DNA from: an uncultured Treponema sp.
Lineage (GTDB): Bacteria > Spirochaetota > Spirochaetia > Treponematales > Treponemataceae
Assembly (NCBI GenBank): GCA_900319625.1
Contig: ONPD01000001.1
Span: 248,001 to 312,000 of the forward strand
Reading direction: 5' to 3'
Length of the DNA: 64,000 nt
The notes under the pieces: model-generated
What the model was told of the DNA's origin: nothing
Database searches by the model: none
Seen by the model: only the letters and a program-made list of their open reading frames with translations
Program-made: the position numbers and the translations under genes
Part shown: piece after piece, positions 40,832 to 50,225 of the stretch
Layout of the letters: each line of letters opens with the position of its first letter
How positions within the stretch are numbered: the stretch's first letter is position 1

Positions 40832-42385
40832 ATGTATACAATTTTACTGACTGATGATGAAAAAATCGTAATTGAATCTCTTAAACTCACGCTTACAAAG
40901 AATTTTTCAAGCGAAATTTCTGTTTTGGCTGCTTCTTCCGGTGCAAAGGCTCTGGAGATTGTGCGTTCGCAGCCTGTCGACATCATTTTTATGGATATCA
41001 GGATGCCGGGCCTAAACGGGCTTGAAACGGTTTCCCTTATCAAGCAGATAAATCCAAATGCGGTAATTATAATTGTTACGGCTTACGACCAGTTCCAGTA
41101 TGCCCAGGAGGCTCTGAATCTTGGCGCCTACAAATATCTTACAAAGCCTGTAAACCGCGAGCTGCTGGTTCAGACGGTGCGCAGTGCAATGACCATAATC
41201 GACAGCCGCCACCAGAATCTGAGTGACAGCATTGAACTTCACGAAAAACTCAGTCTTGTTTCTACTATGGTCGAAAGTGATTTTATTTATTCCTGTATTT
41301 TCAACAATAAAAACACTGATTTTTCTGATTATCTGGAATATTTCGGGATTAACGACTGTCCTTATTTTATGATTACTATTGAAGTTCCCGAGCTTTCCCT
41401 GCAGAATCGCAGCGCCTCCTACGAAAAAATACGCGACATTTTAGTTTCCAAGGCCCGCTGTATAATCGGCTCCTTTATGGAAAATAAGATTGTCGCCTTT
41501 TTCCCTCTGGATTCCGGCACGGAAGAAAATCAGCGTAATATAATAGAAAAAATCTTTCTTTTCTTAAGTACAAATATTTCGAGCCGCATAAAAATCGGAG
41601 TCAGTGACCTTTTTTCTGATATTTCTGACACCCAGACTGCCTACAACAATTCGCTTTCTGCCCTGAATAAAAATGCGGATAGCGGGGGTCTGACTTTTTT
41701 CAGCCAGGGCCAGGCAAAAGCTGAAAATGCAGAAGATTTACGAAAAATTGCAGAGCGTCTTATAGCCCGTCTTCGCGCTGAAGATTCAGCCGGAGTAAAA
41801 TCCCTCTGCGCCGAATATGTATTTGCCCTTTTTGCTCTTTACGGCGACCTTGATAAAATCCGTAACAATCTTTTTGAGCTTCTTGTAAATGTGCGCAACG
41901 TAGTTTATGAGCTGGATTCCTCTTACAAAAATCCGGCTTTTGACAGCATTTTTTCAGCCTTTTCAGCCTTTAAAAGCCGCGAGGAATTCGAAGCCTATGT
42001 TATTGAGCGGGCAATGGAATGCCTGGGCGCAATTTCGGCAATCAGAAATGGAAATGAAAATCCTGTGATTAAAAAGGCCTGCGATTATATAACTGCGCAC
42101 TTAAACGAAAACTTCGGTCTTGAAGAGCTTGCTTCTATAATCGGAGTCAGTCCTTATTATTTGAGCCGGCTTTTTAAGGAAGAAAAAGGTGAAAATTTCA
42201 TCAATTACGTTACATCACTCCGGCTTGAAAAGGCAAAAAAACTTCTGGAAGATAATTCTTTAATAATTAAGGAAATAACTGCCAGCGTAGGTTACAGCGA
42301 CCAGAATTATTTTGCCAAGCTTTTCCGCCAGAAATACGGGCTCAGTCCTTCAGAATACCGGGAAAGCATTTTCTGTAAATCCTGA
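40832..42385 (+). CDS. response regulator with AraC-type DNA-binding domain (YesN family)
   Basis: This 517-residue regulator has a receiver domain with DDE at 8-10, phospho-acceptor Asp55 in IIFMDIRMPG and YLTKPV. A long middle region (about 150-400) of mixed fold follows. Two AraC helix-turn-helix motifs (about 415-515, FGLEELASIIGVSPYYLSRLFK and ITASVGYSDQNYFAKLFRQKYGLSPSEYR) close it. It is the third member of the sensing unit. It probably activates the ChvE-MmsAB importer 200 bases downstream, whose promoter lacks a good -35 and has GCAAAA repeats. Confidence 0.93.
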   Translation: MYTILLTDDEKIVIESLKLTLTKNFSSEISVLAASSGAKALEIVRSQPVDIIFMDIRMPGLNGLETVSLIKQINPNAVIIIVTAYDQFQYAQEALNLGAYKYLTKPVNRELLVQTVRSAMTIIDSRHQNLSDSIELHEKLSLVSTMVESDFIYSCIFNNKNTDFSDYLEYFGINDCPYFMITIEVPELSLQNRSASYEKIRDILVSKARCIIGSFMENKIVAFFPLDSGTEENQRNIIEKIFLFLSTNISSRIKIGVSDLFSDISDTQTAYNNSLSALNKNADSGGLTFFSQGQAKAENAEDLRKIAERLIARLRAEDSAGVKSLCAEYVFALFALYGDLDKIRNNLFELLVNVRNVVYELDSSYKNPAFDSIFSAFSAFKSREEFEAYVIERAMECLGAISAIRNGNENPVIKKACDYITAHLNENFGLEELASIIGVSPYYLSRLFKEEKGENFINYVTSLRLEKAKKLLEDNSLIIKEITASVGYSDQNYFAKLFRQKYGLSPSEYRESIFCKS

Positions 42386-42407
42386 TACCGCCTGGTAAAA
42401 TTTTGAC

Positions 42408-42521
42408 TGCAAAATATTACCTATTCGTCTGAGAATAGCAGAATTTTGCTCAAATTTTTCATAATAATCGCAAAAAATCCCTATAAATTGTTCCCGCAAA
42501 ATCAAAATCCCCTTTTATACT
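42408..42521 (+). promoter_or_regulatory. promoter region of the sugar importer with AraC-type repeats
   Basis: TGCAAAATATTACC (42408-42421), CGCAAAAAATCCC (42469-42481) and CGCAAAATCAAAATCCCC (42495-42512) share GCAAAA followed by a pyrimidine-rich end. The last abuts TATACT (42516-42521), with no consensus -35. This fits an activator-dependent promoter used by the YesN-type regulator. Confidence 0.5.
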
Positions 42522-42583
42522 GAATCTGTATCGTAAAAAAACTAAAAAGTTGCGGTATTAAAAATTTTAATGGGGGACCCATA

Positions 42584-43654
42584 ATGAAAAAAATCATTTC
42601 AGTTTGTATGGCAGCACTTATGCTTGCAGGTGCTGTATTCGGAGCTGGTAAAAAATCAGCAGTAAAAGTTGGCGTTGCAATGCCTACAAAATCACTTCAG
42701 CGCTGGAACCAGGATGGTTCTAACATGAAGAAAGAGCTTGAAAAAGCAGGTTACAAGGTTGACCTTCAGTATGCAAACAACGACATCGCTTTGCAGACAC
42801 AGCAGATTGAAAATATGGTAACAAAAGGAAATCAGATTCTCGTAATCGCTTCTATCGATGGTTCAGCACTTAAAGGTGTACTCGATACAGCAAAGAAAGC
42901 AGGAATCCAGGTTATCGCTTATGACCGCTTGATTATGAACTCAGACGCAGTTACATACTACGCTACATTCGATAACTACAAAGTTGGTACACTCCAGGGT
43001 GACTATCTTGTAGACAAATTGAACCTCAAGAACCGCTCAAAATCAGATCCAGCTTACATCGAATTCTTCACAGGTTCTCCAGATGACAACAACATCAACT
43101 TCTTCTTCGGAGGAGCTATGGATGTTTTGAAGCCTTACCTTGACAGTGGTGTTCTTGTTTGCCGCTCAGGCCAGACATCTAAAGCTCAGTGTGCTACATT
43201 GAACTGGTCAACAGAAAAAGCACAGGCTCGTATGGAAGCTCTTATCGCTTCTCAGGGCTATGGTCCAAACGGAACAAAACTTGATGCAGTTTACTCATCA
43301 AACGACTCTTGTGCAAACGGTATCACAAACGCTTTGGTAGGTGCCGGATACACAGCTGCTAACTTCCCAATCATCACTGGTCAGGACTGCGATAAGCCAT
43401 CTGTAAAGAACATGATTGCTGGAACACAGGCTATGTCTGTATTCAAGGATACACGTACACTTGCTTCACAGGTTGTAAAAATGGTTGACGCTATTGCTAA
43501 GGGAACAGTACCTCCTATCAATGACCGCCAGACATACGACAACGGAACTGGTGTAATCCCATCATTCCTTTGTGAACCAGTATTCGGTGACAAATCAAAT
43601 TACAAGAAACTCCTTATCGATTCAGGATACTACAAAGAAGCTGATCTTCAGTAG
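42584..43654 (+). CDS. chvE: multiple monosaccharide ABC transporter, substrate-binding protein
   Basis: This 356-residue protein has a signal peptide (about 1-20) and a type I sugar-binding fold. Features closest to ChvE are VGVAMPTKSLQRWNQDGSNMK, QIENMVTKGNQILVIASIDGSAL, VIAYDRLIMNSDAVTYYATFDNYKVG and GSPDDNNINFFFGGAMDVLKPYLDSG. ChvE-type proteins bind several sugars (galactose, glucose, arabinose, xylose). The gene heads an operon with ATPase and permease. A terminator just after it would give excess binding protein over membrane parts. Confidence 0.93.
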   Translation: MKKIISVCMAALMLAGAVFGAGKKSAVKVGVAMPTKSLQRWNQDGSNMKKELEKAGYKVDLQYANNDIALQTQQIENMVTKGNQILVIASIDGSALKGVLDTAKKAGIQVIAYDRLIMNSDAVTYYATFDNYKVGTLQGDYLVDKLNLKNRSKSDPAYIEFFTGSPDDNNINFFFGGAMDVLKPYLDSGVLVCRSGQTSKAQCATLNWSTEKAQARMEALIASQGYGPNGTKLDAVYSSNDSCANGITNALVGAGYTAANFPIITGQDCDKPSVKNMIAGTQAMSVFKDTRTLASQVVKMVDAIAKGTVPPINDRQTYDNGTGVIPSFLCEPVFGDKSNYKKLLIDSGYYKEADLQ

Positions 43655-43673
43655 TAAAACTTGTATCTGAAAC

Positions 43674-43708
43674 AGCCGCTCACCCTAACCGGGCGGGCGG
43701 TTTTTTTT
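43674..43708 (+). terminator. intra-operon terminator after chvE
   Basis: GCCGCTC (43675-43681) pairs imperfectly with the GGGCGGGCGG region (43691-43700), followed by eight T. It lies between binding-protein and ATPase genes and probably lowers downstream expression. Confidence 0.75.
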
Positions 43709-43733
43709 GAATTAAAAAAAGGAGGACTTCCAA

Positions 43734-45266
43734 TTGGCAAACACTTTATTGGAAATGAAAAATATTACAAAAAGATTTGGCCCTGTTGTTGCCCTTGAGA
43801 ATGTCAATCTTGAGGTAACTGAAGGCGAAATCCATGCTCTTTGTGGTGAAAACGGAGCCGGTAAATCTACTCTTATGAATGTTTTGAGTGGTATTTATCA
43901 GTACGGCACTTACGAGGGCGATATTATTTATGATGGAAAAACCTGTCAATTCCAGAATATTAAAGACAGTGAAAAAGAAGGTATTGTAATCATCCATCAG
44001 GAACTGGCTCTGGTTCCTCTTCTTTCGATTGCAGAAAATATGTTCCTTGGAAATGAAAGAGGAAAAGCTTCTAAAATCAACTGGGATGAAACATTTAAAA
44101 AAGCATCTGAACTGCTGGAAATTGTAGGACTTCATGAAAATCCTCACACACTGATTAAGGATATTGGTGTTGGAAAGCAGCAGCTTGTAGAAATTGCCAA
44201 GGCACTTGGAAAAAAGGTACGCCTTTTGATTCTTGATGAGCCGACGGCATCTTTAAATGATACGGAAGCTAAAAAGCTTCTGGACCTGCTTTTGAAACTC
44301 AAAAAAGAGCAGGGAATGACTTCGATTATTATTTCTCATAAGTTAAATGAAATCTCTTATGTTGCAGATAAAATCACTGTAATCCGTGATGGTACAGTTG
44401 TAAAAACTCTGGACAAGGCAAAAGAGTCATTTGACGAAAATACAATTATTGCGGCAATGGTAGGCCGAAGCCTTACCGACCGCTTCCCTAAACGAACTCC
44501 AAAAATTGGTGAGGTTTGCTTTGAAGTTAAGAACTGGAGCGTCGACCATCCGATTTTTGACGGAATCAAGGTTTGCGATAACGTAAGCTTTAATGTCCGC
44601 AAGGGTGAAGTTGTTGGAATTTCCGGTCTTATGGGTGCCGGACGAACTGAACTTGCCATGAGCATTTTCGGCCGTTCTTATGGTGCAAATATTACGGGAC
44701 AGATTTTCCTGAACGGCAAGGAAGTTGAGCTTCCGACTGTAAAAAGCGCAATCGACCATGGTATTGCCTACGTTACCGAAGACCGCAAGGGCAACGGACT
44801 TATTCTTACCGAATCAATTGCAAAAAATACGACGGCTGCAAACCTTAAAAAAATTACACCTCGTATTTCGATTGACTTCGATCTGGAAAAGAAGTACGCC
44901 GAAGAAAAGAAGACTGAAATGCACACAAAGTGTGCTACCGTTATGGAAAATGTCGGAAATCTTTCGGGCGGAAACCAGCAGAAGGTTTTGATTGGTAAGT
45001 GGCTTTTTGCCGAACCTGATATTCTGATTCTTGATGAACCAACACGAGGTATCGATGTTGGTGCCAAGTACGAAATCTACTGCATCATCAATCAGATGGT
45101 TGAGCAGGGAAAATCTGTAATTATGATTTCTTCGGAAATGCCTGAAATCCTTGGAATGAGTGACCGAATCTATGTTATGAATGAAGGTCGTATGGTTGCA
45201 GAAATGCCGGCTTCTGAGGCAACTCAGGAAAAAATCATGACAGAAATCATCAATTCTGGAAAATAG
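43734..45266 (+). CDS. mmsA: multiple monosaccharide ABC transporter, ATP-binding protein
   Basis: This 510-residue protein has two ABC domains in tandem, as in all sugar CUT2 ATPases. Domain 1 has Walker A GENGAGKST, Q-loop HQELALVP, signature VGKQQLVEIAKAL and Walker B LLILDEPTASL. Domain 2 has the degenerate Walker A GLMGAGRTE, signature LSGGNQQKVLIGKWL and DEPTRGID. YGTYEGDIIYDGKTCQF is typical of the GguA/MmsA subgroup. The start is TTG at 43734, with GGAGG eight bases upstream. It energises sugar uptake with ChvE and MmsB. Confidence 0.94.
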   Translation: MANTLLEMKNITKRFGPVVALENVNLEVTEGEIHALCGENGAGKSTLMNVLSGIYQYGTYEGDIIYDGKTCQFQNIKDSEKEGIVIIHQELALVPLLSIAENMFLGNERGKASKINWDETFKKASELLEIVGLHENPHTLIKDIGVGKQQLVEIAKALGKKVRLLILDEPTASLNDTEAKKLLDLLLKLKKEQGMTSIIISHKLNEISYVADKITVIRDGTVVKTLDKAKESFDENTIIAAMVGRSLTDRFPKRTPKIGEVCFEVKNWSVDHPIFDGIKVCDNVSFNVRKGEVVGISGLMGAGRTELAMSIFGRSYGANITGQIFLNGKEVELPTVKSAIDHGIAYVTEDRKGNGLILTESIAKNTTAANLKKITPRISIDFDLEKKYAEEKKTEMHTKCATVMENVGNLSGGNQQKVLIGKWLFAEPDILILDEPTRGIDVGAKYEIYCIINQMVEQGKSVIMISSEMPEILGMSDRIYVMNEGRMVAEMPASEATQEKIMTEIINSGK

Positions 45267-45284
45267 AAATAAGTGAGGATAAAA

Positions 45285-46532
45285 ATGGGAGAAACTTTAG
45301 TTAGAAAAGAGCCTTTCAATCTTCGAAAGGTATTGAAAGAAAATACAATGCTTCTGGTACTTGTAGCAGTAATGTTCCTCTTTGAGGTTCTTATCAGAGT
45401 TACAGATAACGGTTCGCTTTTTGTTCCTGCCAACGTAAACAATATCATCCTTCAGAACTCTTACGTTCTGATTCTTGCTGCCGGTATGCTTCTTTGTATT
45501 CTTACCGGTGGTAACATCGATTTGTCTGTTGGTTCTGTAATCTGTCTTGTCGGTGCTATTGCGGCAACCCTCATAGTCAACCTGCATTGTAATATCTACC
45601 TTGCAATCATTTTGAGCCTGGTAATTGGTACTGCAATCGGCGCATGGCACGGTGCTTTTATCGCATATCTGCACATTCCGCCATTCATTACAACACTTTC
45701 CGGAATGCTTTTGTGGCGCGGTGTTGCCCTTATCGTTCTTGACGGTATGACAATTTCACCTTTCCCACAGAAATATCTCAACCTTTTCTCAAGCTATATT
45801 CCTGAAGTATTTATGCCAGAGCTTTCTAAACAGGCTTTGACAGATGCAGCCGCTAAAGCTCATCTTCAGGCAATTTCTTTGAATGTTACAATGATTGTTG
45901 CAATCCTTATCTGTGCACTTTTCATCGTTATGCAGTTTGTAAGCCGCAAGACTAAGGAGCGCAAGGGCTACAGTGTTCCAAGCCGCACAAGCTTTATTTC
46001 ATCACTTGTTGTAATTACTGCCGTAGTTCTGATTGTTTCATGGCTTTTGGGACATCACCACGGTATTCCAACAGTTTTGATTTTGCTTGCAGTTGTAATT
46101 GCCTGCTACAGCTACTACACACAGCACACAGTTCCTGGCCGCTACCTCTATGCAATCGGTGGTAACGTAAAGGCCGCAAAGCTTTCCGGTGTAAATACAG
46201 ACAACGTTATGATGTTTGCCTACACAAATATGGGCTTCCTTTCAGCTGTTGCCGCTCTTGTTTGTATTGCCCGCTTCAACTCAGCTGCGCCTACTGCCGG
46301 ACAGAGCTACGAAATGGATGCTATCGGTTCCTGCTTCATTGGTGGTGCTTCGGCATACGGTGGAACCGGAACTGTAAGTGGTGCTGTAATCGGTGCTATC
46401 TTTATGGGTGTTTTGAATAACGGTATGTCAATTCTTGGAGTTGACTCTAACTGGCAGCAGGCAGTAAAAGGTTTTGTTTTACTGCTTGCCGTAATATTCG
46501 ACGTTGTTTCTAAACAGCGAAAATCACGCTAA
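45285..46532 (+). CDS. mmsB: multiple monosaccharide ABC transporter, permease
   Basis: This 415-residue inner-membrane permease of the CUT2 family has about ten helices. TGGNIDLSVGSVICLVGAIAA and the coupling loop ILGVDSNWQQAVKGFVLLLAVIFDV are typical. A large middle loop (about 160-245) with basic residues is present, as in GguB/MmsB. I chose ATG 45285 with GAGGA upstream rather than GTG 45273. The stop overlaps the convergent mnmA stop by four bases. Confidence 0.94.
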   Translation: MGETLVRKEPFNLRKVLKENTMLLVLVAVMFLFEVLIRVTDNGSLFVPANVNNIILQNSYVLILAAGMLLCILTGGNIDLSVGSVICLVGAIAATLIVNLHCNIYLAIILSLVIGTAIGAWHGAFIAYLHIPPFITTLSGMLLWRGVALIVLDGMTISPFPQKYLNLFSSYIPEVFMPELSKQALTDAAAKAHLQAISLNVTMIVAILICALFIVMQFVSRKTKERKGYSVPSRTSFISSLVVITAVVLIVSWLLGHHHGIPTVLILLAVVIACYSYYTQHTVPGRYLYAIGGNVKAAKLSGVNTDNVMMFAYTNMGFLSAVAALVCIARFNSAAPTAGQSYEMDAIGSCFIGGASAYGGTGTVSGAVIGAIFMGVLNNGMSILGVDSNWQQAVKGFVLLLAVIFDVVSKQRKSR

Positions 46533-47731
46533 ATAGCGCGGCTTATTATTCCGCCCCCGATAATCACTCCGTCCTTGTAAAGTACGGCTGACTGTCCCGG
46601 GGCTACGGCACGCTGAGCCTGGTCAAAGGTGATTTTCCACGGCTGACCTGTGAAGACTGGCGCGCCGGAAGGTGCATTGCCGGAAGCATCCTCCTCTTCC
46701 GGTATGTATCTTTCCACTTTACATGGAACCGGCTTAGAAGCAAGCCTGATTTTTACCATAGCTTCAATTACAGATCCTTCCGGCGGTTCTATATCGCCCG
46801 GCCAGATAAAATCATCAGCAATTAAAGCATTTGAATTAAGGGCATCGTTCGGTGCCAGAACTACGAGGTTATTTTTTGCATCGATAGAATGAACATAAAC
46901 AGGAACCTTTGCAGAAACGCCAAGACCCCGTCTCTGACCTACAGTGTAGTGTTCAATTCCGCGGTGGCGTCCCAGAATGTGGCCGTCAAGGTCGATAATA
47001 TCCCCCGGTACGCTTGGTTTGTCGCTGAAAATCATATCAAAATATTCTTCACCGACAAAATCCTGGCTTTCTTCGCGGTTGGCTGCATCAAGATTTGCCT
47101 GACGGGCAAGTTCAAATACCTCTGATTTTTTCATCATTGCAAGCGGGAAGCGAACCTTTTCCAGAACGGAAGATGGAATGCGGTATAAGAAGTAAGTCTG
47201 GTCCTTGCTTACGTCGGTTGCTCCAGCAATCATAAATGGACGGTTTTGGCTGCCAAAAAGTCCTTCGTCCGGGCGGACAATGCGGGCATAGTGACCCGTA
47301 CAGAAATAGTCGAATTTAATTCCGCTCTGGGCAGCAACTTCCAGCATTGCACCAAATTTAATGTTTCTGTTGCACATAATGCAAGGGTTTGGCGTGCGTC
47401 CGCTTCTGTATTCGTTTTTGAAATATTCAAGAACCTTTCTCTGATACTGCTCTTTTACGTCAACAACGTGATATTCAATATCGTGTTCCTTGCAGAACTT
47501 CTGGCACTCTTCAATGTTTTCTTCTTCGCCGGGACCGTAGCAGGCTTCTTTCATCGGCTTGTCAGATTTGATTTCAGGGAGTTTTCCGTCCCAGAGAGAC
47601 ATTGTAATTCCGATTACGCGGCAGCCTTTCTGCTTTAAAAGAAGGGCAGTCAAAGTAGAATCGACACCACCGCTCATTCCAACAAGCACAGTATCCCCGG
47701 CCTGCGGCATATTCTGATTTGTGTAAGTCAT
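46529..47731 (-). CDS. mnmA: tRNA-uridine 2-sulfurtransferase (MnmA), variant active site
   Basis: This 400-residue enzyme adds sulfur to U34 of tRNA-Lys, -Glu and -Gln. The PP-loop is VLVGMSGGVDSTLTALLL. In place of the usual D-x-x-C the first catalytic loop reads NPCIMCNRNIKF, that is C-x-x-C. The second catalytic cysteine, normally in a S-x-x-I-C-F segment, is missing (EESQDFVGEEYFD). An extra Cys occurs in FDYFCTGHYAR. The C-terminal beta domain ends normally (AVAPGQSAVLY, GGGII). The motif resembles thiolases that hold a [4Fe-4S] cluster more than the persulfide type. It lies seven bases from an Rrf2 regulator gene on the same strand. Confidence 0.92.
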   Translation of the reverse strand: MTYTNQNMPQAGDTVLVGMSGGVDSTLTALLLKQKGCRVIGITMSLWDGKLPEIKSDKPMKEACYGPGEEENIEECQKFCKEHDIEYHVVDVKEQYQRKVLEYFKNEYRSGRTPNPCIMCNRNIKFGAMLEVAAQSGIKFDYFCTGHYARIVRPDEGLFGSQNRPFMIAGATDVSKDQTYFLYRIPSSVLEKVRFPLAMMKKSEVFELARQANLDAANREESQDFVGEEYFDMIFSDKPSVPGDIIDLDGHILGRHRGIEHYTVGQRRGLGVSAKVPVYVHSIDAKNNLVVLAPNDALNSNALIADDFIWPGDIEPPEGSVIEAMVKIRLASKPVPCKVERYIPEEEDASGNAPSGAPVFTGQPWKITFDQAQRAVAPGQSAVLYKDGVIIGGGIISRAI

Positions 47732-47738
47732 AATAATC

Positions 47739-48143
47739 CTATTTTTTCATTAAATCTTTAAGGGAAACGCTGTCCAGGTAGCCTTCAATAAGTTCGTCAA
47801 GCTTTGTCCACATTGGAAGGGTTCGGCAGTCAGCCTTGCGGTCACAGTTAAAATCATCATTTTCAAGGCAGGCAACAGGAGCAAGAGTACCTTCTGTAAG
47901 GCGAAGAATTTCACCAACCTTGTATTCTTCAGGTTTACGGTTCAACTTGTAACCGCCGCCTTTTCCGTGCGCTCCGTCAACAAGTCCGGCCTTAGAAAGC
48001 ATAGTCATAATAGCTTCAATATATTTTTGAGAAATTGCCTGGCGTGCAGAAACGTCCTTTAATGGTGTGAATGAATCCTCGTGTTGTTCCGCTAAATCAA
48101 TCATAACGCGAAGTGCATATCGTCCGCGTGTGGAAACAATCAT
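47739..48143 (-). CDS. Rrf2 family transcriptional regulator (IscR-like)
   Basis: This 134-residue protein has a winged helix (about 1-65, STRGRYALRVMIDLAEQ, ISQKYIEAIMTMLSKAGLVDGAHGKGGGYKL). A Cys-containing loop VACLENDDFNCDRKADCR follows, with spacing C-x7-C-x5-C, close to the Fe-S ligand pattern of IscR. It should sense Fe-S status and regulate sulfur or cluster genes, possibly including the adjacent mnmA with which it is co-directional. On the minus strand TATACT and an A/T-rich dyad lie about 30 bases before the ATG. Confidence 0.92.
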   Translation of the reverse strand: MIVSTRGRYALRVMIDLAEQHEDSFTPLKDVSARQAISQKYIEAIMTMLSKAGLVDGAHGKGGGYKLNRKPEEYKVGEILRLTEGTLAPVACLENDDFNCDRKADCRTLPMWTKLDELIEGYLDSVSLKDLMKK

Positions 48144-48206
48144 ATATACCCCCGGAAAATAACCTATTTTCCTAGTATATCAGAAGGTAGAAATAATTAC
48201 AAATAG

Positions 48207-48239
48207 GGAAAAAAATAGCCTGCGTCACACAGGCTATTT
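48207..48239 (-). terminator. terminator of the cytidylate-kinase-like gene
   Basis: AAATAGCCTG (48213-48222) and CAGGCTATTT (48230-48239) form a perfect stem; on the minus strand it is followed by a T-run. It separates the kinase-like gene from the Rrf2-mnmA unit. Confidence 0.9.
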
Positions 48240-48248
48240 GATAAAAAA

Positions 48249-48857
48249 TTATTTCTCTATGAACCGCTTAGCGAAATCCGCCAGCATATCTACAGTGCCG
48301 TCAATTCCAAGAACAGTGGAGTTTACGCACAAATCGTAGCTGTCAGCCAGACCCCATTTTGTTTTAGCAAAGTAGTCGTGGTAGGCACGGCGGGTTTTAT
48401 CGTGCTTTTCTATGGCTTTTTTAGCCTCTTTTTCGCTCATATTGCGCTTTTCCATTACGCGCTTAACTTTTGCATCGTAATCGGCAGTAATGAAAACAGT
48501 AACAAGGCCAGGGAATTCCTTAAGAACTTCATCAGCACAGCGGCCGCAGACTACAAAAGAATCATCATCATAAGCCTTACCCTTTAAAAGAGCAAACTGA
48601 ATGTCTGCTACATTCTGGGCAGGAGAGTTATTGAATTTCTGTCCGCGAACAGAAACTGTACGGCTGAAGAAAAAGCGTCGAGGCTTTTCCTCGTATTTTG
48701 CAAGGACGTCAGCATCCACATCAGACTGGTCTGCAAATTCGTCCAGAAGGTTTCTATCGTAAAATGGAATCTCAAGTTTTGCAGCAAGTTTGCGCCCGAT
48801 TTCGTGACCGGCACTTCCGTATTCACGTCCAATCGAAATTATCAGTTGTTTTTCCAT
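48249..48857 (-). CDS. cytidylate kinase-like family protein
   Basis: This 202-residue protein has IISIGREYGSAGHEIGRKLAAKL at the N-terminus, where a canonical P-loop is replaced by GREYGSGG-like sequence. This is typical of the cytidylate-kinase-like family found alone or next to transporters. FVVCGRCADEVL and a lid-like segment KRVMEKRNMSEKEAKKAIEKHDKTRRAYHDYF follow. The substrate is unknown. The gene lies 12 bases downstream of the ArsB/NhaD carrier on the same strand and is co-transcribed with it. Confidence 0.88.
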   Translation of the reverse strand: MEKQLIISIGREYGSAGHEIGRKLAAKLEIPFYDRNLLDEFADQSDVDADVLAKYEEKPRRFFFSRTVSVRGQKFNNSPAQNVADIQFALLKGKAYDDDSFVVCGRCADEVLKEFPGLVTVFITADYDAKVKRVMEKRNMSEKEAKKAIEKHDKTRRAYHDYFAKTKWGLADSYDLCVNSTVLGIDGTVDMLADFAKRFIEK

Positions 48858-48869
48858 ACTTTTTACCTC

Positions 48870-50225
48870 TTACAAGTAGCGTACAAAAATGAAGACAGTG
48901 CTGATTATCATTACGATTACAGTTGCAGGACCGCAGAGAAGACAGTATTTACCCCATCCAACCGGGTGACCGGCCTTTGCGGCAACAGAAGTTCCAACTA
49001 CGTTAGCGCTGGCTCCGATTGGAGTTGCACTTCCACCGATATCAGTTCCCATAGAAAGTGCCCAAGACATAGTTTCCAAAGGAACGCCGGTAGTTCCAGA
49101 AAGAGTCTGGATTACAGGAATCATTGTGGCAGCAAACGGGATATTGTCGATAAAGGCGCTTGCAATTGCAGAAACCCAAATGATAATCGCTATCATTAAG
49201 TATACGTTACCATTTGAAATTTTGCTAATAAAACTTGCAATCAGAACAAGAATGCCGGTTTCTTCAAGACCGCCAACTACGACGAAAAGCCCGATAAAGA
49301 ACAAAATAGTTTTGTAGTCAACGTGCTTCATAATTTCCGGAATATGTTTAATAGAAGTAATCAGAGTGATAATTGCAATTCCAAGACCAATAGTTGCAAC
49401 ACTGAGCCCGGTCTGAGCGTGAGTTACCAGAAGCACAACCGCAATTCCAAAAATAATGCTGCTTACAACAAAGCCGCCCTTATCAGTAATTGCAGAAGAT
49501 GGAGTCGGGAATTTTGAAGTATCAATATCCTTTCCTGAATTTGCGAAGTCCTTTTTGCAGAAAAGATAGAAATATGCAACTGTAAAAATAAGAGAGATAG
49601 CAGCAATTGCACCGGTATTCTTAACAAAATCCATAAAAGAATAGCCGAAAGAAGTTCCGATGATGATGTTAGGAGGATCACCGCACATAGTTGCAGAACC
49701 ACCTAAGTTGGCACAGAAAACCTCTGCCAGAATCATAGGAAGGGGATTAAACTTCAAAAGACGGCTGAGCTCAACAGTTACAGCAGCCAGGAAAAGAATT
49801 ACAGTAATTGAATCGATGAACATTGCAAGCACAAAAGACATAAACATGAAGGTTACAAAGATTGGAAGAACCTTATATTTAACGCTTTTTGCAAGAAGCA
49901 TACAGAGCCAGCGGAAAAATCCAACGCGAGCCATACCTTCAACCATAACCATCATACCCGCAATAAAGATGATAGTTGCCCAGTTAATACCGCTCGAACT
50001 TTCGCCTTCTCCAGCCGAAGCAATCCAGAATCCAAGTGTAAAAATACTTCTGACATTCAGAGTTTTCATCACGGCTTCCCATGAATGCAAGCCAAGTCCG
50101 AAAACAAGTAAAAGCGTCAAAAGGCCGCAGCCAAGCGTAACCCACTGACGTTCCACAACCTCTGTGATGACCAGAAAAAACATCATCAAGAAGATTGCCG
50201 TTGCAAGAATTTGTGCAAACAACAT
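48870..50225 (-). CDS. ArsB/NhaD family ion transporter
   Basis: This 451-residue protein has about 11-12 helices. AEVFCANLGGSATMCGDPPNIIIGTSFG and its repeat near the C-terminus (SMGTDIGGSATPIGASANVVGTSVAAKAG) are the paired re-entrant motifs of the ion transporter superfamily. FIDNIPFAATMIPV also fits. Family members export arsenite or exchange Na+/H+ or carry anions; the ion here cannot be told. It leads the two-gene unit with the cytidylate-kinase-like gene. Confidence 0.9.
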   Translation of the reverse strand: MLFAQILATAIFLMMFFLVITEVVERQWVTLGCGLLTLLLVFGLGLHSWEAVMKTLNVRSIFTLGFWIASAGEGESSSGINWATIIFIAGMMVMVEGMARVGFFRWLCMLLAKSVKYKVLPIFVTFMFMSFVLAMFIDSITVILFLAAVTVELSRLLKFNPLPMILAEVFCANLGGSATMCGDPPNIIIGTSFGYSFMDFVKNTGAIAAISLIFTVAYFYLFCKKDFANSGKDIDTSKFPTPSSAITDKGGFVVSSIIFGIAVVLLVTHAQTGLSVATIGLGIAIITLITSIKHIPEIMKHVDYKTILFFIGLFVVVGGLEETGILVLIASFISKISNGNVYLMIAIIIWVSAIASAFIDNIPFAATMIPVIQTLSGTTGVPLETMSWALSMGTDIGGSATPIGASANVVGTSVAAKAGHPVGWGKYCLLCGPATVIVMIISTVFIFVRYL

